A DNA stretch of 64,000 nt, taken from the NCBI RefSeq assembly GCF_010672525.1, contig NZ_JAAHGH010000001.1, positions 135,097 through 199,096 on the forward strand, written 5' to 3'. Positions 17,547 to 27,403 of this stretch are shown here, in pieces (position 1 is the stretch's first letter; every line of letters starts with the position of its first letter). This DNA is from Okeania sp. SIO2B3 (GTDB taxonomy: Bacteria > Cyanobacteriota > Cyanobacteriia > Cyanobacteriales > Microcoleaceae). The notes beneath the pieces are model-generated. The model was not told where the DNA came from. It saw nothing but the letters and a program-made list of their open reading frames with translations, and did no database searches. Both the position numbers and the translations under genes were made by a program.

Positions 17547-19058
17547 ATTATTATTCCTGTTGTTGTTCCGATTATTACCGCTACCCCCACCAAAAAACAC
17601 ATTAGAGGTATCTTGTTGCAAAGACCGGAAAAAAAGTACAAATTCTAGGGAACTCCTGATCGGAAGTGTATACTTTTCAAATAAATAGTTAATATTATCA
17701 ATCCATGTTCTATCAATAACAACTATATCCTCATTCTGAAGTAAAATATTTTGAGAAGCATCGCCAAATATTGCATCTTTACCATTGAGTTCGCGTCTAA
17801 CTATTTTTTTTGTTTCCCGATCAAATCGAATTAAATTAATTGCTTCCAAATCTGCTGACTCTAATGCTATACCATTCAGAATATCTATTAATCTACTACC
17901 GTTGGGAAGATTAGTAGTAGCAAGGGTATCGTTAGGACTACTGAAAATACGAATAGTAATATCTGGTGCACTCAAAGTCGATTTCCCAACTAGATCGCGG
18001 TCATAACCAAGATCCGAGCCTGGTTGCAATCTAGGTACAATTACAGCATCCCCATCCTTAAGAAGGATATTAGGCAATTCGGTAGAATTTTGCAAGGGAG
18101 TATATAAGTCTATTGTTTCTTCAACTACACTACCATCACTTAATTTCCGACGTACTAAAATGTTTCGTAGATCGGCAGTTAGAGATGCTCCACCAGAAGC
18201 GAGTAAAGCAGAAGATACTTGATTTGCCTGATAATAACCAGGTCTTTGTACTTCCCCATTCACAGTTACAATACCAGCAGGTAATGGACCTGCTTGGCTA
18301 TAATTAGTTAGTAATTCCCGATCGCTATCTTGAGCTACAATAGAAGTCTGATAAGGTACAATCACTACGTCTCCATCTTCTAAACGTAAATTAGGAGGAG
18401 AACCACCCATTTGTAATGGAGTTAAAATATTAACTACTTGACTTACTACAGATCCATCAGCTAAAGTCCGACGCACTTCTACATTTCTTAGGTCTGCAGT
18501 AAAAGTGGTACCACCTGCTGCACTTAAAGCATCTGAAATTTGATAATTTCCTCCTACTGGATAATAGCCTGGTCTAGTAATTTCTCCGGCGATCGTGACT
18601 CGGACTGGACGTTGAACAACTAAGGATATGGAGACTTCTGGATTAATAATAAATTTATTTAATTCAGAGGTAATCTTTTCTATTGCTTCTAATATTGTCA
18701 AATCTTGCAACAGTACTGTTCCGACTAAGGGCATTTGAATAGTACCTTCCGGGCCAATACTTGTAGCTACATTTAGGTCTGGAAATCTCTGAACTTGAAT
18801 CGAAATTTGGTCTCCAGGTCCTAGTAAGTAACGTCTCAACCGTAACTCTGGGTCCGAGTCAAAATTCGGGTTTAAGGGGGGAGAACCTATGGATGGTGCT
18901 TTAAGCTGTGAAATATTTTGCTGAGAGTTATTTGATGATGGGATTTGTCCATAAGCTCTTTTGGGAAAAACTAGAGCTGCGAAGGAAATAGTTACAGCAC
19001 TAGAGTAGAAACTAGCCAATAATAAAGGAGTTAATTTTTGATAATAGCAGTTAATCAT
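17544..19058 (-). CDS. Wza-like polysaccharide export protein with SLBB domains
   Basis: A 504-residue outer-membrane auxiliary protein. It has an N-terminal signal region ending near YGQ, a poly-export domain (RYLLGPGDQISIQVQRFPDL, near 78-165) and SLBB-type beta-grasp repeats (VTIAGEITRPGYYPVGG near 155; VTVNGEVQRPGYYQAN near 265). It should form the export channel with the Wzz/ATPase protein at 14733-16943. The C-terminus is low-complexity Gly/Asn/Arg (GGGSGNNRNNNRNNN) and the TAG stop is made by the end of a family C repeat, so the original C-terminus may have been altered. Confidence 0.93.
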
Positions 19059-19231
19059 AGGGTTTTAGGTAGCTTAATCTGATTGAGTTTGACTGACTTG
19101 GCGATCGAATTTTTGCCTACATTTTTATCTTATAAAACCTCTCTCGCTAACTATTGGCAGATTATCAGGTAAAGATAGGGGACAGGAGGCGCTTATATTG
19201 TTCCTTCTGCCTTCAGCATAGCTGCCTTCAT

Positions 19232-19951
19232 TTATTTGAATGCTTCTTCTGTTAATGATGCTTGAATTTTTTGTCCAATTGATGTGAGTTGTGACAGATA
19301 GGGGTCAATATCTTCTAAAGGTTCAATTGGAAATAAAATATTTACTGCGACCCAAGGCACGCGATTCCGAGATACCATAGCTAGTCTATCAGTCCAAAAC
19401 CAATCACCAGGTTCTGGGCTACCACCTCCAGGCCAAGAGTACCATTGCATAACTGCATAAGTTTGTTTATTTGTCCAGCCTCTCAAGAATCTAGCTTCTA
19501 TATTTGATATATTTTGCTTTCTTGAGTTTGTAGTACTATCTTCATCAGGAATCTCTGAGGTGAAACTAACTCGATTATATGAATCAGTCTTCCAACGATT
19601 AAACCCATTGATATCCATCCATTCTACTTGAGGCTTGTCTTTTGGTCCATTTTGAGTTAATAGTAACAAAATGACAGATTTATTTTCATTGTTAATTTTT
19701 TGAAGCAACCACTTATGATCGGCAATTGTTATTTCTTGATGAGATGTTGTTGTCCAATCAGGAATAGTTAATCCATTTTTTCTTACTTGTCTTAAGCTTT
19801 TGAGATTAGTAATTTTGGCAGTATTTTCCCATGACCATTTTCCTGCTACATAACCAGGCACAGTCCCTACTATTAAAATGATTAAAAGAAATACCAGCAA
19901 TACTATTTGTGGAAATTTAGACTTTTGCAGATTTTTTAAACTATAAACCAT
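19232..19951 (-). CDS. Cyanoexosortase B system-associated protein
   Basis: A 239-residue protein with one N-terminal membrane helix (about 16-36, LLVFLLIILIVGTVPGYVAG) and an outside domain containing WYSWPGGGSPEPGDWFWTD and VPWVAVNILFP. I recognise it as the EpsI-like partner that accompanies cyanoexosortase B. The exosortase gene lies just upstream on the same strand, 586 bp away, with a family A repeat in between. Exosortase partners are linked to processing of PEP-CTERM proteins and exopolysaccharide. No PEP-CTERM protein is apparent in this window. Confidence 0.8.
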   Translation of the reverse strand: MVYSLKNLQKSKFPQIVLLVFLLIILIVGTVPGYVAGKWSWENTAKITNLKSLRQVRKNGLTIPDWTTTSHQEITIADHKWLLQKINNENKSVILLLLTQNGPKDKPQVEWMDINGFNRWKTDSYNRVSFTSEIPDEDSTTNSRKQNISNIEARFLRGWTNKQTYAVMQWYSWPGGGSPEPGDWFWTDRLAMVSRNRVPWVAVNILFPIEPLEDIDPYLSQLTSIGQKIQASLTEEAFK

Positions 19952-20125
19952 ATCGAAGAAGTAACGAAGTTAAGAAGGAAGAAGCAAAAAGTAGATGGGA
20001 ATAGTCTTCTACAATAGAATTACTGTCTACAAACTCTAACCAAATTGTAGACAGCAAACGTAACTGTGGCCTATTATACCAATTTGATAAATGTTTGCTA
20101 CACTTTCTTGAGCGTGGGGAGTAGG
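19952..20125. other. Spacer between exosortase partner and repeat
   Basis: No gene seen. Together with the family A copy at 20126-20288 and the AT-rich stretch 20289-20537 it separates the exosortase from its partner, so the two may have separate promoters. Confidence 0.5.
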
Positions 20126-20288
20126 TTCATTAATGGATAATGGATCATGGATAATTACCTCTGGTTAAAACCGCTACGGAATTGAATATAAGGAATATTC
20201 TCTTTTTTTTCCCCTTAAAAAGGGAAGCTTCAAGGCGCGAATTATTTAATTATTAATTATTAATAATTAATAATTAATTATTCGGTAA
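20126..20288 (+). repeat. Family A repeat, copy 2
   Basis: TTCATTAATGGATAATGGAT left end, GGTTAAAACCGCTACGGAAT core, T-run, CCCCTTAAAAAGGG palindrome, GGCGCGAATTATTTAATTAT and the ATTCGGTAA right end. Lies between exosortase B and its partner. Confidence 0.9.
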
Positions 20289-20537
20289 CTGGGGGGTAGG
20301 GGAGAAGCAAACATCAGAATAATTAACAATAACTGGGGTGCTAATTATCAAAAAAATTCCATGGTTCTGTGTTAATTACTTATAAGATATCGCCCTTAAG
20401 GACGGGGTTAAAATTTAAGTTTCACCTAAGTTGAGCATTCTTTTTTCACACTTGCTATTAAACCCATAATTTTTATTAATTTTTCGATATTTATTAACTA
20501 GAATAAATCTCAAAATTCTACCTTATAAATAGTTACC

Positions 20538-21428
20538 TTAATCAGCCTGATTGCTCGTTTCAACTGATGTTGTAAAATAACTGTCTACCGAATTCATCAT
20601 CAAAACTAATAAACCCAACATACAAGCAGAATACATATCTCCACCCCATCCCTCATGCAACCAATGAAAAGCTTCATCTTGGGCTGTACCATGAAAAATT
20701 GTTAGTATAGTGTTTCGGATAATATTTGCAGTGACGCTAACCACTACTGCACTAGAAAGTAAAACAATTGTTTTCACACGACTAGCTATAGCGCCAGTCC
20801 AGTAAAGTAACATTAGTGAAACATAGAGGCTGGTAAACAACATTTTTAAACCTGCACAATGGGGGGCAACTTCGACGATTCTTTCCCCTACATATAGATA
20901 TATTTGTTCTACAGTAACATCCATATTTAATTGTTTTAAAATAAAGCCAGCTACTGCAGCAATAAATTTTTGTAGAGGTAAGGCATAAGGTTCTATTAGA
21001 TAAGGAATATGGTTAGGACTAGCAAGCAAAACGAAAATTAGCGGCATAACCATTAACTTTAATCCAGGAATTCCTTTAAACCAAAGACAAATTCCTGCTA
21101 GTATTAGTGGAAAAGATAAGTTTATTAAGTCTGGGATACCACTTACATACCAAGCTCCTGCCAGTCCTAATAATATGCCTCCTAATGGGTGAAAAATATT
21201 TGGTAATTCTTGCCATTTATTACGATTATTCCAAACAATATAACCAGCAAAAGGTAGACCTATTATTCCATGACTAAAGTATTCATGTTCTATACTTATA
21301 CTTTTATTTAGCCAGCCATCATACCAATAAATGATTAGAGGAATATACATCAGAAATACTAAGGCAGCGATCGCTATTGTGAGTATGTTTTGTTCAATAG
21401 CAATGGGAAATTTTTGACGAGTTTGCAT
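20538..21428 (-). CDS. crtB: Cyanoexosortase B
   Basis: A 296-residue polytopic membrane protein with about eight helices. The transpeptidase triad of the exosortase/archaeosortase family is visible: C191 in EVAPHCAGLKM, R238 in NIIRNTIL and H255/H258 in FHWLHEGWG. It should cut PEP-CTERM-type sorting tails and transfer the protein to a cell-surface anchor or polysaccharide. It belongs with the partner gene at 19232-19951 and is beside exopolysaccharide genes, the usual setting for this family. The symbol here means the exosortase; the name is also used for phytoene synthase. Confidence 0.88.
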   Translation of the reverse strand: MQTRQKFPIAIEQNILTIAIAALVFLMYIPLIIYWYDGWLNKSISIEHEYFSHGIIGLPFAGYIVWNNRNKWQELPNIFHPLGGILLGLAGAWYVSGIPDLINLSFPLILAGICLWFKGIPGLKLMVMPLIFVLLASPNHIPYLIEPYALPLQKFIAAVAGFILKQLNMDVTVEQIYLYVGERIVEVAPHCAGLKMLFTSLYVSLMLLYWTGAIASRVKTIVLLSSAVVVSVTANIIRNTILTIFHGTAQDEAFHWLHEGWGGDMYSACMLGLLVLMMNSVDSYFTTSVETSNQAD

Positions 21429-22011
21429 ATTTTTTAGTTTTATTGATATTTATTCCAAACATTACAGTTTTAGAGGATATCTGAAGAAGTTTTTTGATAG
21501 TGAATTTTGCCCCCCGAGCAAGCCAACAAAGTTAATCCCCCTCCCGTCCCCCTTGGAAAGGGGGAAGCCAGATGTTGCTGCGCTTTTTGTCGAATGGGAA
21601 CAAGAGTCAATTTGCTTGCTCTAGTCCCCAAATTTTGGGGGATGCGCGGGGGCATTGGGTGTAGCAAATGGAACTTCTCAGGCAACCTCTTAGACCGATA
21701 TAAATATTTGAGATAAAAACTTCACAAATTCACTGGCTTTCAGCTTGATTTAAAACCTCCTTTAGAGAATTTTTCTGGGTTTCAGTTATTTATCAAGCTG
21801 GCTAATTTATGTTTGCGGAGCATTCCATCAGGAAAAGTTTTTTAAATTTAATTTTGGGATAATTAATATTCGGAGATAGCCAAAAAACTATGCTTTTCCT
21901 CTTATTTTTTATTCTGCTTTTTTTTCTACATTTATAGCTAAAATTAATTGTTTTTAGCTGATATTTTTCTGAGAAGACCCTGAATTTTAAAATCAATCAA
22001 ATTAACAGTTA
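21429..22011. other. Non-coding spacer with a GC-rich island
   Basis: No convincing gene. 21510-21680 is much richer in G and C than its flanks and includes CCCGTCCCCCTTGGAAAGGG and CCCCAAATTTTGGGGGATGC; frames open there on both strands, but the composition is repeat-like. The rest (21720-22000) is AT-rich. The island looks like an inserted repeat rather than a gene. Confidence 0.5.
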
Positions 22012-23142
22012 TTAATTAACAATATTACTGATTGTCTCAACAACTTGATTAATTTGTTCTTCACTAATTACAGGATACATAGGTAGGGATAAAATCTGTT
22101 GACTGAGAATTTCACTATTGGGGAAGTCTCCTTGTTTATAACCTAAATTTTTATAGGCTGGTTGGAGATGACAGGGTATAGGATAATGTATACCAACAGA
22201 AATACCTTCGGCTGTTAATTTTTCTTTTAGGGTATCCCGGTTAATGGGAGATTCGTCCGTGACTCGAATCACATATAAGTGATAAATATGCCCACTCCCA
22301 CTCAAATTCTGTATGGGAATAATACCTTTTTCTTTCATTGGACTGAGGAGGCGGTCGTATTTTTGAGCTGCTTGGTTGCGATCGCTATTCCAACTCTCTA
22401 AATAAGGAAGCTTGACATTCAGTACCGCGGCTTGTATTGTGTCTAGTCTACTATTAGTCCCTACTTCTTCATGGACATATTTACGCGGTGCGCCATAATT
22501 ACGAATACTACGCATTTTATTTGCCACCTCAGAATCGTTAGTAATAACTATTCCTCCATTACCAAAGCAGCCTAAATTTTTACTGGGATAAAAGCTAAAT
22601 GCCGCAGCAGTTCCTATACTTCCAGCACTATATCCTTCTCTTTGTGCCAAATGAGCTTGGGCTGCATCTTCAAATATAATCAAATTGTTAGCTTGAGCAA
22701 AATCTTGTAATTCACTAGGAGCTACCATTTGACCATAAAGATGTACTGGTAATATTACCTTAGTTTTGGAAGTAACGGCCTTTTGAGCTGCTTCTAAGTC
22801 AATTAAGGCATTGTCAAGATGACAGTCCACTAGAACTGGAATAGCACCAGCATGAAGTACCCCAATTAATGTGGCGATAAATGTATTAGTAGGTAAAATT
22901 ACTTCATCACCCGCACCAATACCACAAGCTTGAAGTCCCAGTGCAATAGCATCCGTGCCACAAGCAACTCCAATAGCATTTTTCACTCCACAAGCTTCTG
23001 CAAATGAATGCTCAAATTTTTCTACTGCCTGACCAAGTATAAAGTCTCCTCTATCTAATACTGCCTGGATGGCATTTTCTAGCTCTGTTTTTAGTGGTTG
23101 ATGTTGGAGCTTGAGGTCAACGAAAGGAATATTTTTTGCCAT
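22012..23142 (-). CDS. DegT/DnrJ/EryC1/StrS-family sugar aminotransferase
   Basis: A 376-residue PLP enzyme that transaminates keto-sugar nucleotides in surface polysaccharide or glycoside synthesis. The fold markers are ACGTDAIALGL (61-71), FEDAAQAHLA (158-166) with the PLP-contact Asp, and FSFYPSKNLG with Schiff-base K188. The GSGHIYHLYVIR and HYPIPCHLQPAY motifs near the C-terminus are also typical. Full length. It lies on the same strand as the exosortase and exporter genes, so it probably feeds that polysaccharide. The exact sugar cannot be told from sequence alone. Confidence 0.93.
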   Translation of the reverse strand: MAKNIPFVDLKLQHQPLKTELENAIQAVLDRGDFILGQAVEKFEHSFAEACGVKNAIGVACGTDAIALGLQACGIGAGDEVILPTNTFIATLIGVLHAGAIPVLVDCHLDNALIDLEAAQKAVTSKTKVILPVHLYGQMVAPSELQDFAQANNLIIFEDAAQAHLAQREGYSAGSIGTAAAFSFYPSKNLGCFGNGGIVITNDSEVANKMRSIRNYGAPRKYVHEEVGTNSRLDTIQAAVLNVKLPYLESWNSDRNQAAQKYDRLLSPMKEKGIIPIQNLSGSGHIYHLYVIRVTDESPINRDTLKEKLTAEGISVGIHYPIPCHLQPAYKNLGYKQGDFPNSEILSQQILSLPMYPVISEEQINQVVETISNIVN

Positions 23143-23351
23143 TATCTATAAATAATGTTGACGACTAAAAATTTACTCAGATGTATTAGCTAACTGAAAT
23201 ATTGATTTACACTATCTTTAAGTGTTTATGGTGACATTTTATACACTATCCTGACTATATTACCAAGTATAAGATAGCACAAATAACTTCTGAGAAAGAG
23301 CAAGATAGCCAATAATATTCAATAAATATTTTTATTATTGCTACAAATAAT
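23143..23351. other. Spacer upstream of the aminotransferase
   Basis: AT-rich, no gene seen; presumably holds the promoter of the aminotransferase gene, which is read leftwards. Confidence 0.5.
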
Positions 23352-23589
23352 TAGGGTTTGCTGAAAAAATTGGTTAGTGGGGGTAGGACACGGGGACGCG
23401 GAGACAGGTCGATTTGTGGTTGAACAGGCAACAGTTTCGGTCATTTTATGTGAAGAAAATTTCTTGAATTTCAGCAGAAAATTTCAGTATTTTGAGGCAA
23501 ATAAGAGCTAATAATTAGGAGATAAACTTAATATAAAAAACTACTAAGCCTTAGCTATCCTGACTTTTAGCTTTATTCAGTAAGCCATA
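23352..23589 (+). repeat. Family B repeat, copy 2
   Basis: TAGGGTTTGCTGAAAAAATT start, GAGACAGGTCGATTTGTGGT interior, ending TTCAGTAAGCC. Same order as 14070-14316, and again followed immediately by a family C copy. Confidence 0.85.
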
Positions 23590-23591
23590 AT

Positions 23592-23815
23592 TAGGGTTTG
23601 CTCAAAAAGTCTTGTAGTAGGGAGACAGGAGACAGGAGAAATAGGAATGAGCGAGGAGGTAGGAGCGGGCGTTTTGTCCCAAGATTGTTCTACCATAGTC
23701 AGCCCAAAATACTAGCTTTTGAGGGTTTTCAACTAAAACAGGTGCACTTCTTTCTACCATAAAAATGCTCAAACCTTTATATATCAATACTTTTATAATC
23801 TATCGGTAAGCCCTA
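23592..23815 (+). repeat. Family C repeat, copy 3
   Basis: TAGGGTTTGCTCAAAAAGTC start, GGAGACAGGAGAC array, TTTTGTCCCAAGATTGTTCT, ending GGTAAGCCCTA. The B-then-C order repeats that at 14070-14604, which suggests the pair moves or duplicates together. Confidence 0.85.
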
Positions 23816-24019
23816 ATTATTGTTTATATAAGTGAAAATAAAGCATTTGAATAATATTTATATGTATCATCTAATAATAGAAATTTAAAAATGTTACTAT
23901 TATGCAGTATGCAAAACTACATCGATTTACTTGGGTGGCCATTCTTTAGAGGTTTTCGTTTACTAGCTGCCTGTGGAAACTATGGTAAATAAAATATACC
24001 TAGAAAATTAAATAAAGTT

Positions 24020-24270
24020 ATGGGTTTTGTGGCACGGATATTTTTTAGGGTAGAAACTTGGCCGTGTCGTTCGGCGGTGGCCTTAATCCTAGAAAATTAG
24101 GTGACGGAGTATAGTCTGTTTCGCACAGCTTGGTTGTCGTGAAATCTAAAATAGGAAGGTTTTGGCTCTCCTAATCTAAAGTGTAGAGTAGTGGGTCTAG
24201 CACTTAGCTATTTCCAAGTCTCTTCAAAATATCAGGCTATTAACCGTGGGGCAAACCGTTTAGCCTCAGA
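24020..24270 (+). ncRNA. Structured 5' leader upstream of recA (candidate RNA element)
   Basis: This stretch is richer in GC than its surroundings, has no reading frame and shows five short hairpins in order: CCTA/TAGG (24088-24101), CTGT/ACAG (24116-24128), TAGGA/TCCTA (24152-24173), AAGTG-TAGA/TCTA-CACTT (24179-24205) and GGCTA/TAGCC (24235-24265). It ends about 40 bp before recA. I do not recognise a known class. It may be a regulatory leader or a separate small RNA. Confidence 0.45.
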
Positions 24271-24308
24271 GAATGTCAATGTCTAGTGTTAAGTTGGGAA
24301 AAAAATAA

Positions 24309-25391
24309 ATGGCTTCAGCTACAGATAATAAAGAAAAACAAAAAGCTTTAGATTCAGTCCTGAAAACTATAGAAAAAAGTTTTGGTAAAGGGTCAATTGT
24401 CCGTTTGGGAGATTCTACCCGCATGAAGGTAGAAACAATTCCTAGTGGGGCATTGACTTTAGACTTAGCATTAGGAGGTGGTTTACCCAAGGGTAGAATT
24501 ATTGAAATATATGGCCCAGAAAGTTCGGGAAAAACTACCCTTGCTTTACACGCGATCGCCGAAATTCAGAAAACAGGAGGTATTGCAGCTTTTGTAGATG
24601 CGGAACACGCTCTTGACCCCACTTATGCTGCTGCATTGGGGGTAGATATTGAAAATTTATTGGTCTCCCAACCTGATACTGGGGAGATGGGTTTGGAGGT
24701 AGTGGATCACCTGGTTCGATCTGTAGCTGTTGATATTGTTGTTGTTGACTCGGTAGCAGCATTAGTTCCTAGAGCTGAAATTGAGGGGGACATGGGAGAT
24801 TCTCACATGGGTCTCCAAGCTCGTTTAATGAGTCAAGCGTTACGGAAAATTACAGGTAATATTGGTAAGTCTGGTTGTACAGTGGTCTTTCTCAATCAAC
24901 TTCGACAAAAAATTGGTGTTGTTTATGGTAATCCAGAAACTACTACTGGTGGTAATGCTCTTAAGTTTTATTCTTCGGTAAGACTTGATATTCGTCGTAC
25001 ACAAACTCTGAAAAAATCTTCAGAGGAATATGGTATTCATGTTAAAGTAAAGGTTGCTAAAAATAAGGTGGCACCTCCATTCCGTATTGCTGAATTTGAT
25101 ATTATTTTTGGTAAAGGAATTTCTAGTGTCGGTTGTGTTATTGACCTAGCTGAAGAGACAGATGTAATTAAGCGTAAAGGTGCTTGGTATAGCTACGGAG
25201 GAAGTAATTTTGCTCAGGGTAGAGAAAAAGCGATCGCTTATATGGAAGAAAATCCTGACTTTGCCAAAAAAGTTGAAGATCAAGTTCGGGAAAAATTAAA
25301 TCATGGTGCTTTGGTTTCTGCTAATTCTGTGGCACTACCTGATGAAATAGAAGAGGAAGAAGATGAAGCAGAAATTTTAGAAGAAGAGTAA
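24309..25391 (+). CDS. recA: Recombinase A
   Basis: A 360-residue RecA, the ATP-dependent strand-exchange protein of homologous recombination and of the SOS trigger where LexA is present. Walker A GPESSGKT (69-76), Walker [12 protein letters not shown], loop L1 ([12 protein letters not shown]), loop L2 region ([22 protein letters not shown]) and a C-terminal acidic tail rich in Glu. Full length. A structured leader lies upstream, and a family A repeat begins only 3 bp after its stop. Confidence 0.99.
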   Translation: MASATDNKEKQKALDSVLKTIEKSFGKGSIVRLGDSTRMKVETIPSGALTLDLALGGGLPKGRIIEIYGPESSGKTTLALHAIAEIQKTGGIAAFVDAEHALDPTYAAALGVDIENLLVSQPDTGEMGLEVVDHLVRSVAVDIVVVDSVAALVPRAEIEGDMGDSHMGLQARLMSQALRKITGNIGKSGCTVVFLNQLRQKIGVVYGNPETTTGGNALKFYSSVRLDIRRTQTLKKSSEEYGIHVKVKVAKNKVAPPFRIAEFDIIFGKGISSVGCVIDLAEETDVIKRKGAWYSYGGSNFAQGREKAIAYMEENPDFAKKVEDQVREKLNHGALVSANSVALPDEIEEEEDEAEILEEE

Positions 25392-25393
25392 GA

Positions 25394-25580
25394 TTCATTA
25401 ATGAATAATGAATAATGAATAATGAATAATGAATAATGAATAAATTGATAACTACCTCTGGTTAAAACCGCTCTTGATTGAATATAAGGAATATTATCTT
25501 TTTTTTCCCCTTACTCAGGGGAGGCTTTAAACCAGAATTATTTAATTATTAATTATTAATTATTCGTAATTATTCGGTAA
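25394..25580 (+). repeat. Family A repeat, copy 3
   Basis: Starts TTCATTAATG, then about five TGAATAA heptamers, GGTTAAAACCGCTCTTGATT, T-run, CCCCTTACTCAGGGG, GGAGGCTTTAAACC and a doubled right end (ATTCGTAATTATTCGGTAA). It begins 3 bp after the recA stop. Confidence 0.9.
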
Positions 25581-25822
25581 ATTTTAGCTTCTATTAAGAA
25601 TTTCATAGTTGCAGTTATTTTATTATTATTAATCTCAAGATTATGCAACTATGATTTTTTTTCTTTTTGCTAAATTTGTCAATAGTTCATAGATAGCAAT
25701 AGTATAGATAGGGCGCTGACCATAGACTTATAAATTTAGACAGGGAAATGTTTTTCCTACTGTTCCCTATTCCCTATTCCCTATTCCCTATTCCCTATTC
25801 CCTATTCCCTATTCCCTCCTAT
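25581..25822. repeat. Spacer with CCCTATT heptamer array
   Basis: No gene. 25763-25816 holds about seven to eight CCCTATT units (TTCCCTATTCCCTATT...) running almost to the stop of the hydrolase gene at 25823. Confidence 0.85.
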
Positions 25823-26710
25823 TTACTTCTTTTGTAAAAAATCAAGTAACTCTCTATTCACTGTATGAGGTACTTCCTGCTGAATCCAGTGGCCACATTC
25901 AGGGATAACTTTTAACCAAAAAGGAGCTGCAATTAGTTTATCTAAACCTTCTGTAAGTTTTTGACTTAAAAAAGAATCTTCTTTGCCCCACAAAACTAAA
26001 GTAGGTGCTGTAATTAATGATGGTTGAGGATAAAAGTTTTTGAGCCAGTTTTGAGGTAAAAGAAATTGACGGTAGTGATTAATTGCTGATACCAGCGCCC
26101 CTGGTTTTTCCAGAGCTGCTTGATAAATTTGAGTAATTTCAGTACTAAAGACACTCTTACGAATAGCTTGTCCCTGAAAAAACCCTTTAATAAATTCTCT
26201 TAAATTTTGCTGAATCAGCCATTCTGGAATACCAGGAACTTGAAAAGCTAATATATACCAACTTCGTCGTAGTTGATCTATATTTCCTGTTATTTCTTGA
26301 ATCAGTTTTTGTGGATGTGCTGCATTCAAAATTGCCAGACGGTTAAGACATTGAGGAAACTTTTGGGCCAGATGCCAGGCGATCGCTCCTCCCCAATCAT
26401 GGCCTACAATATGAGCTTTAACATAACCCAAACGCTCAATTAGTCCTCGAATATCAGCAGCTAGGGTATCTAAGTCATAGCCGTTATCTGGTTTCTCGGA
26501 ATCGTTGTACCCTCGTAAGTCTGGTACTACAACTTTATAATGGCGGGCCAATGCAGGGATTTGATAGCGCCAAGAATACCAAAATTCAGGGAACCCATGA
26601 AGGAGTATGACTAACTCTCCCTCACCTTGAGTAACATAATGCAGACGTACATTATTGGTATCTACGAAAAAATGTTGCCATTGAGACTCTAGAAGACTCA
26701 TAATTTGCAA
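25823..26710 (-). CDS. Alpha/beta hydrolase, epoxide hydrolase-like
   Basis: A 295-residue hydrolase. The oxyanion HGFP is at 38-41 and the nucleophile motif GHDWGG has D105, the Asp typical of epoxide hydrolases and haloalkane dehalogenases rather than Ser. The acid lies near WGKEDSF and the base His in PECGHWIQQE near 275. A helical cap with two Tyr residues is plausible. The substrate is unknown; epoxide hydrolase is more likely than dehalogenase from the HGFPEFWYSWR motif. The start could also be M4. It stands alone, with the heptamer array directly downstream. Confidence 0.85.
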   Translation of the reverse strand: MQIMSLLESQWQHFFVDTNNVRLHYVTQGEGELVILLHGFPEFWYSWRYQIPALARHYKVVVPDLRGYNDSEKPDNGYDLDTLAADIRGLIERLGYVKAHIVGHDWGGAIAWHLAQKFPQCLNRLAILNAAHPQKLIQEITGNIDQLRRSWYILAFQVPGIPEWLIQQNLREFIKGFFQGQAIRKSVFSTEITQIYQAALEKPGALVSAINHYRQFLLPQNWLKNFYPQPSLITAPTLVLWGKEDSFLSQKLTEGLDKLIAAPFWLKVIPECGHWIQQEVPHTVNRELLDFLQKK

Positions 26711-27037
26711 TCAACTCTCCAATCTATATACCACCAGACTCGTCTAATTTTATTAGTAGCTTTTGTCTGGCCAATGTTATATTTTTAACTTATGTATTTC
26801 TAGATTAACATCTGTTCAAGCTATGTGTAGTAAAATACGACATAAGTAGCTTTTCTTCTATGAATTACAGATATTGTAAGTTGCTAATTTTTATACAAAT
26901 CTCAGAACTATTTTCCCGATCTACTTAGGCTTGATGGAATTGAAGAGGGAGTTGTTTGAAATACTAAATTTGTTTTCTGGGAATTTAGATTAAGGTCTGC
27001 GTCATACCCACAAGGTTTAACGCAGGAAATTAATAGA
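26711..27037. other. Spacer between hydrolase and DUF1815-like gene
   Basis: AT-rich, no gene that I can support and no family A-E repeat recognised. It should contain the promoter for the leftward hydrolase gene. Confidence 0.45.
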
Positions 27038-27403
27038 CTAGATAACCTGATTCAGACTTAAGTCTTCCTGCGGAAGTTGACTAGAGTTTGGACAAGGTTG
27101 AGTCTGATTTTTCAGCAAATTAGCTAGTTCTTGTAACTGACTAATTGCTTCAGCTCCTTCTAATTTCATTAGTTCGCGATCGTCTCGCATCTCTGTCCAT
27201 GTAATACCATAATCTGATACTAGAAAGCGAATCAGATGATTCTCTCCCAAGCTGACCATAAATGAGGCACTATTCATTTTACCTCCGCAGGTATAACAAG
27301 ATGCCAAATACCCTCTATTCTCCAGCACAATTGCTAGAGCTTGCAAGTTCATTACCAGGTCTTGTACAAATTGACGATGTTGTTCTGCAAGTCTCAGAAA
27401 CAC
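27038..27403 (-). CDS. DUF1815-like conserved cyanobacterial protein
   Basis: A 121-residue soluble protein, MFLRLAEQHRQFVQDLVMNL at the start, followed by GYLASCYTCGGKMNSASFMV with a CxxC pair and DYGITWTEMRDDRELMKLEG. I recognise the pattern of the DUF1815 family, which is restricted to cyanobacteria and of unknown function. The C-terminal 20 residues (Pro/Gln/Ser-rich) look lineage-specific. The CxxC pair could bind metal or form a redox disulfide; this is a suggestion only. No operon partner is apparent. Confidence 0.75.
   Translation of the reverse strand: MFLRLAEQHRQFVQDLVMNLQALAIVLENRGYLASCYTCGGKMNSASFMVSLGENHLIRFLVSDYGITWTEMRDDRELMKLEGAEAISQLQELANLLKNQTQPCPNSSQLPQEDLSLNQVI

Noticed and set aside
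21507-21716. GC-rich 69-codon frame suggesting a gene
   Set aside because: Frames open on both strands in the same GC-rich island, with CCCCC/GGGGG runs; better explained as an inserted repeat.
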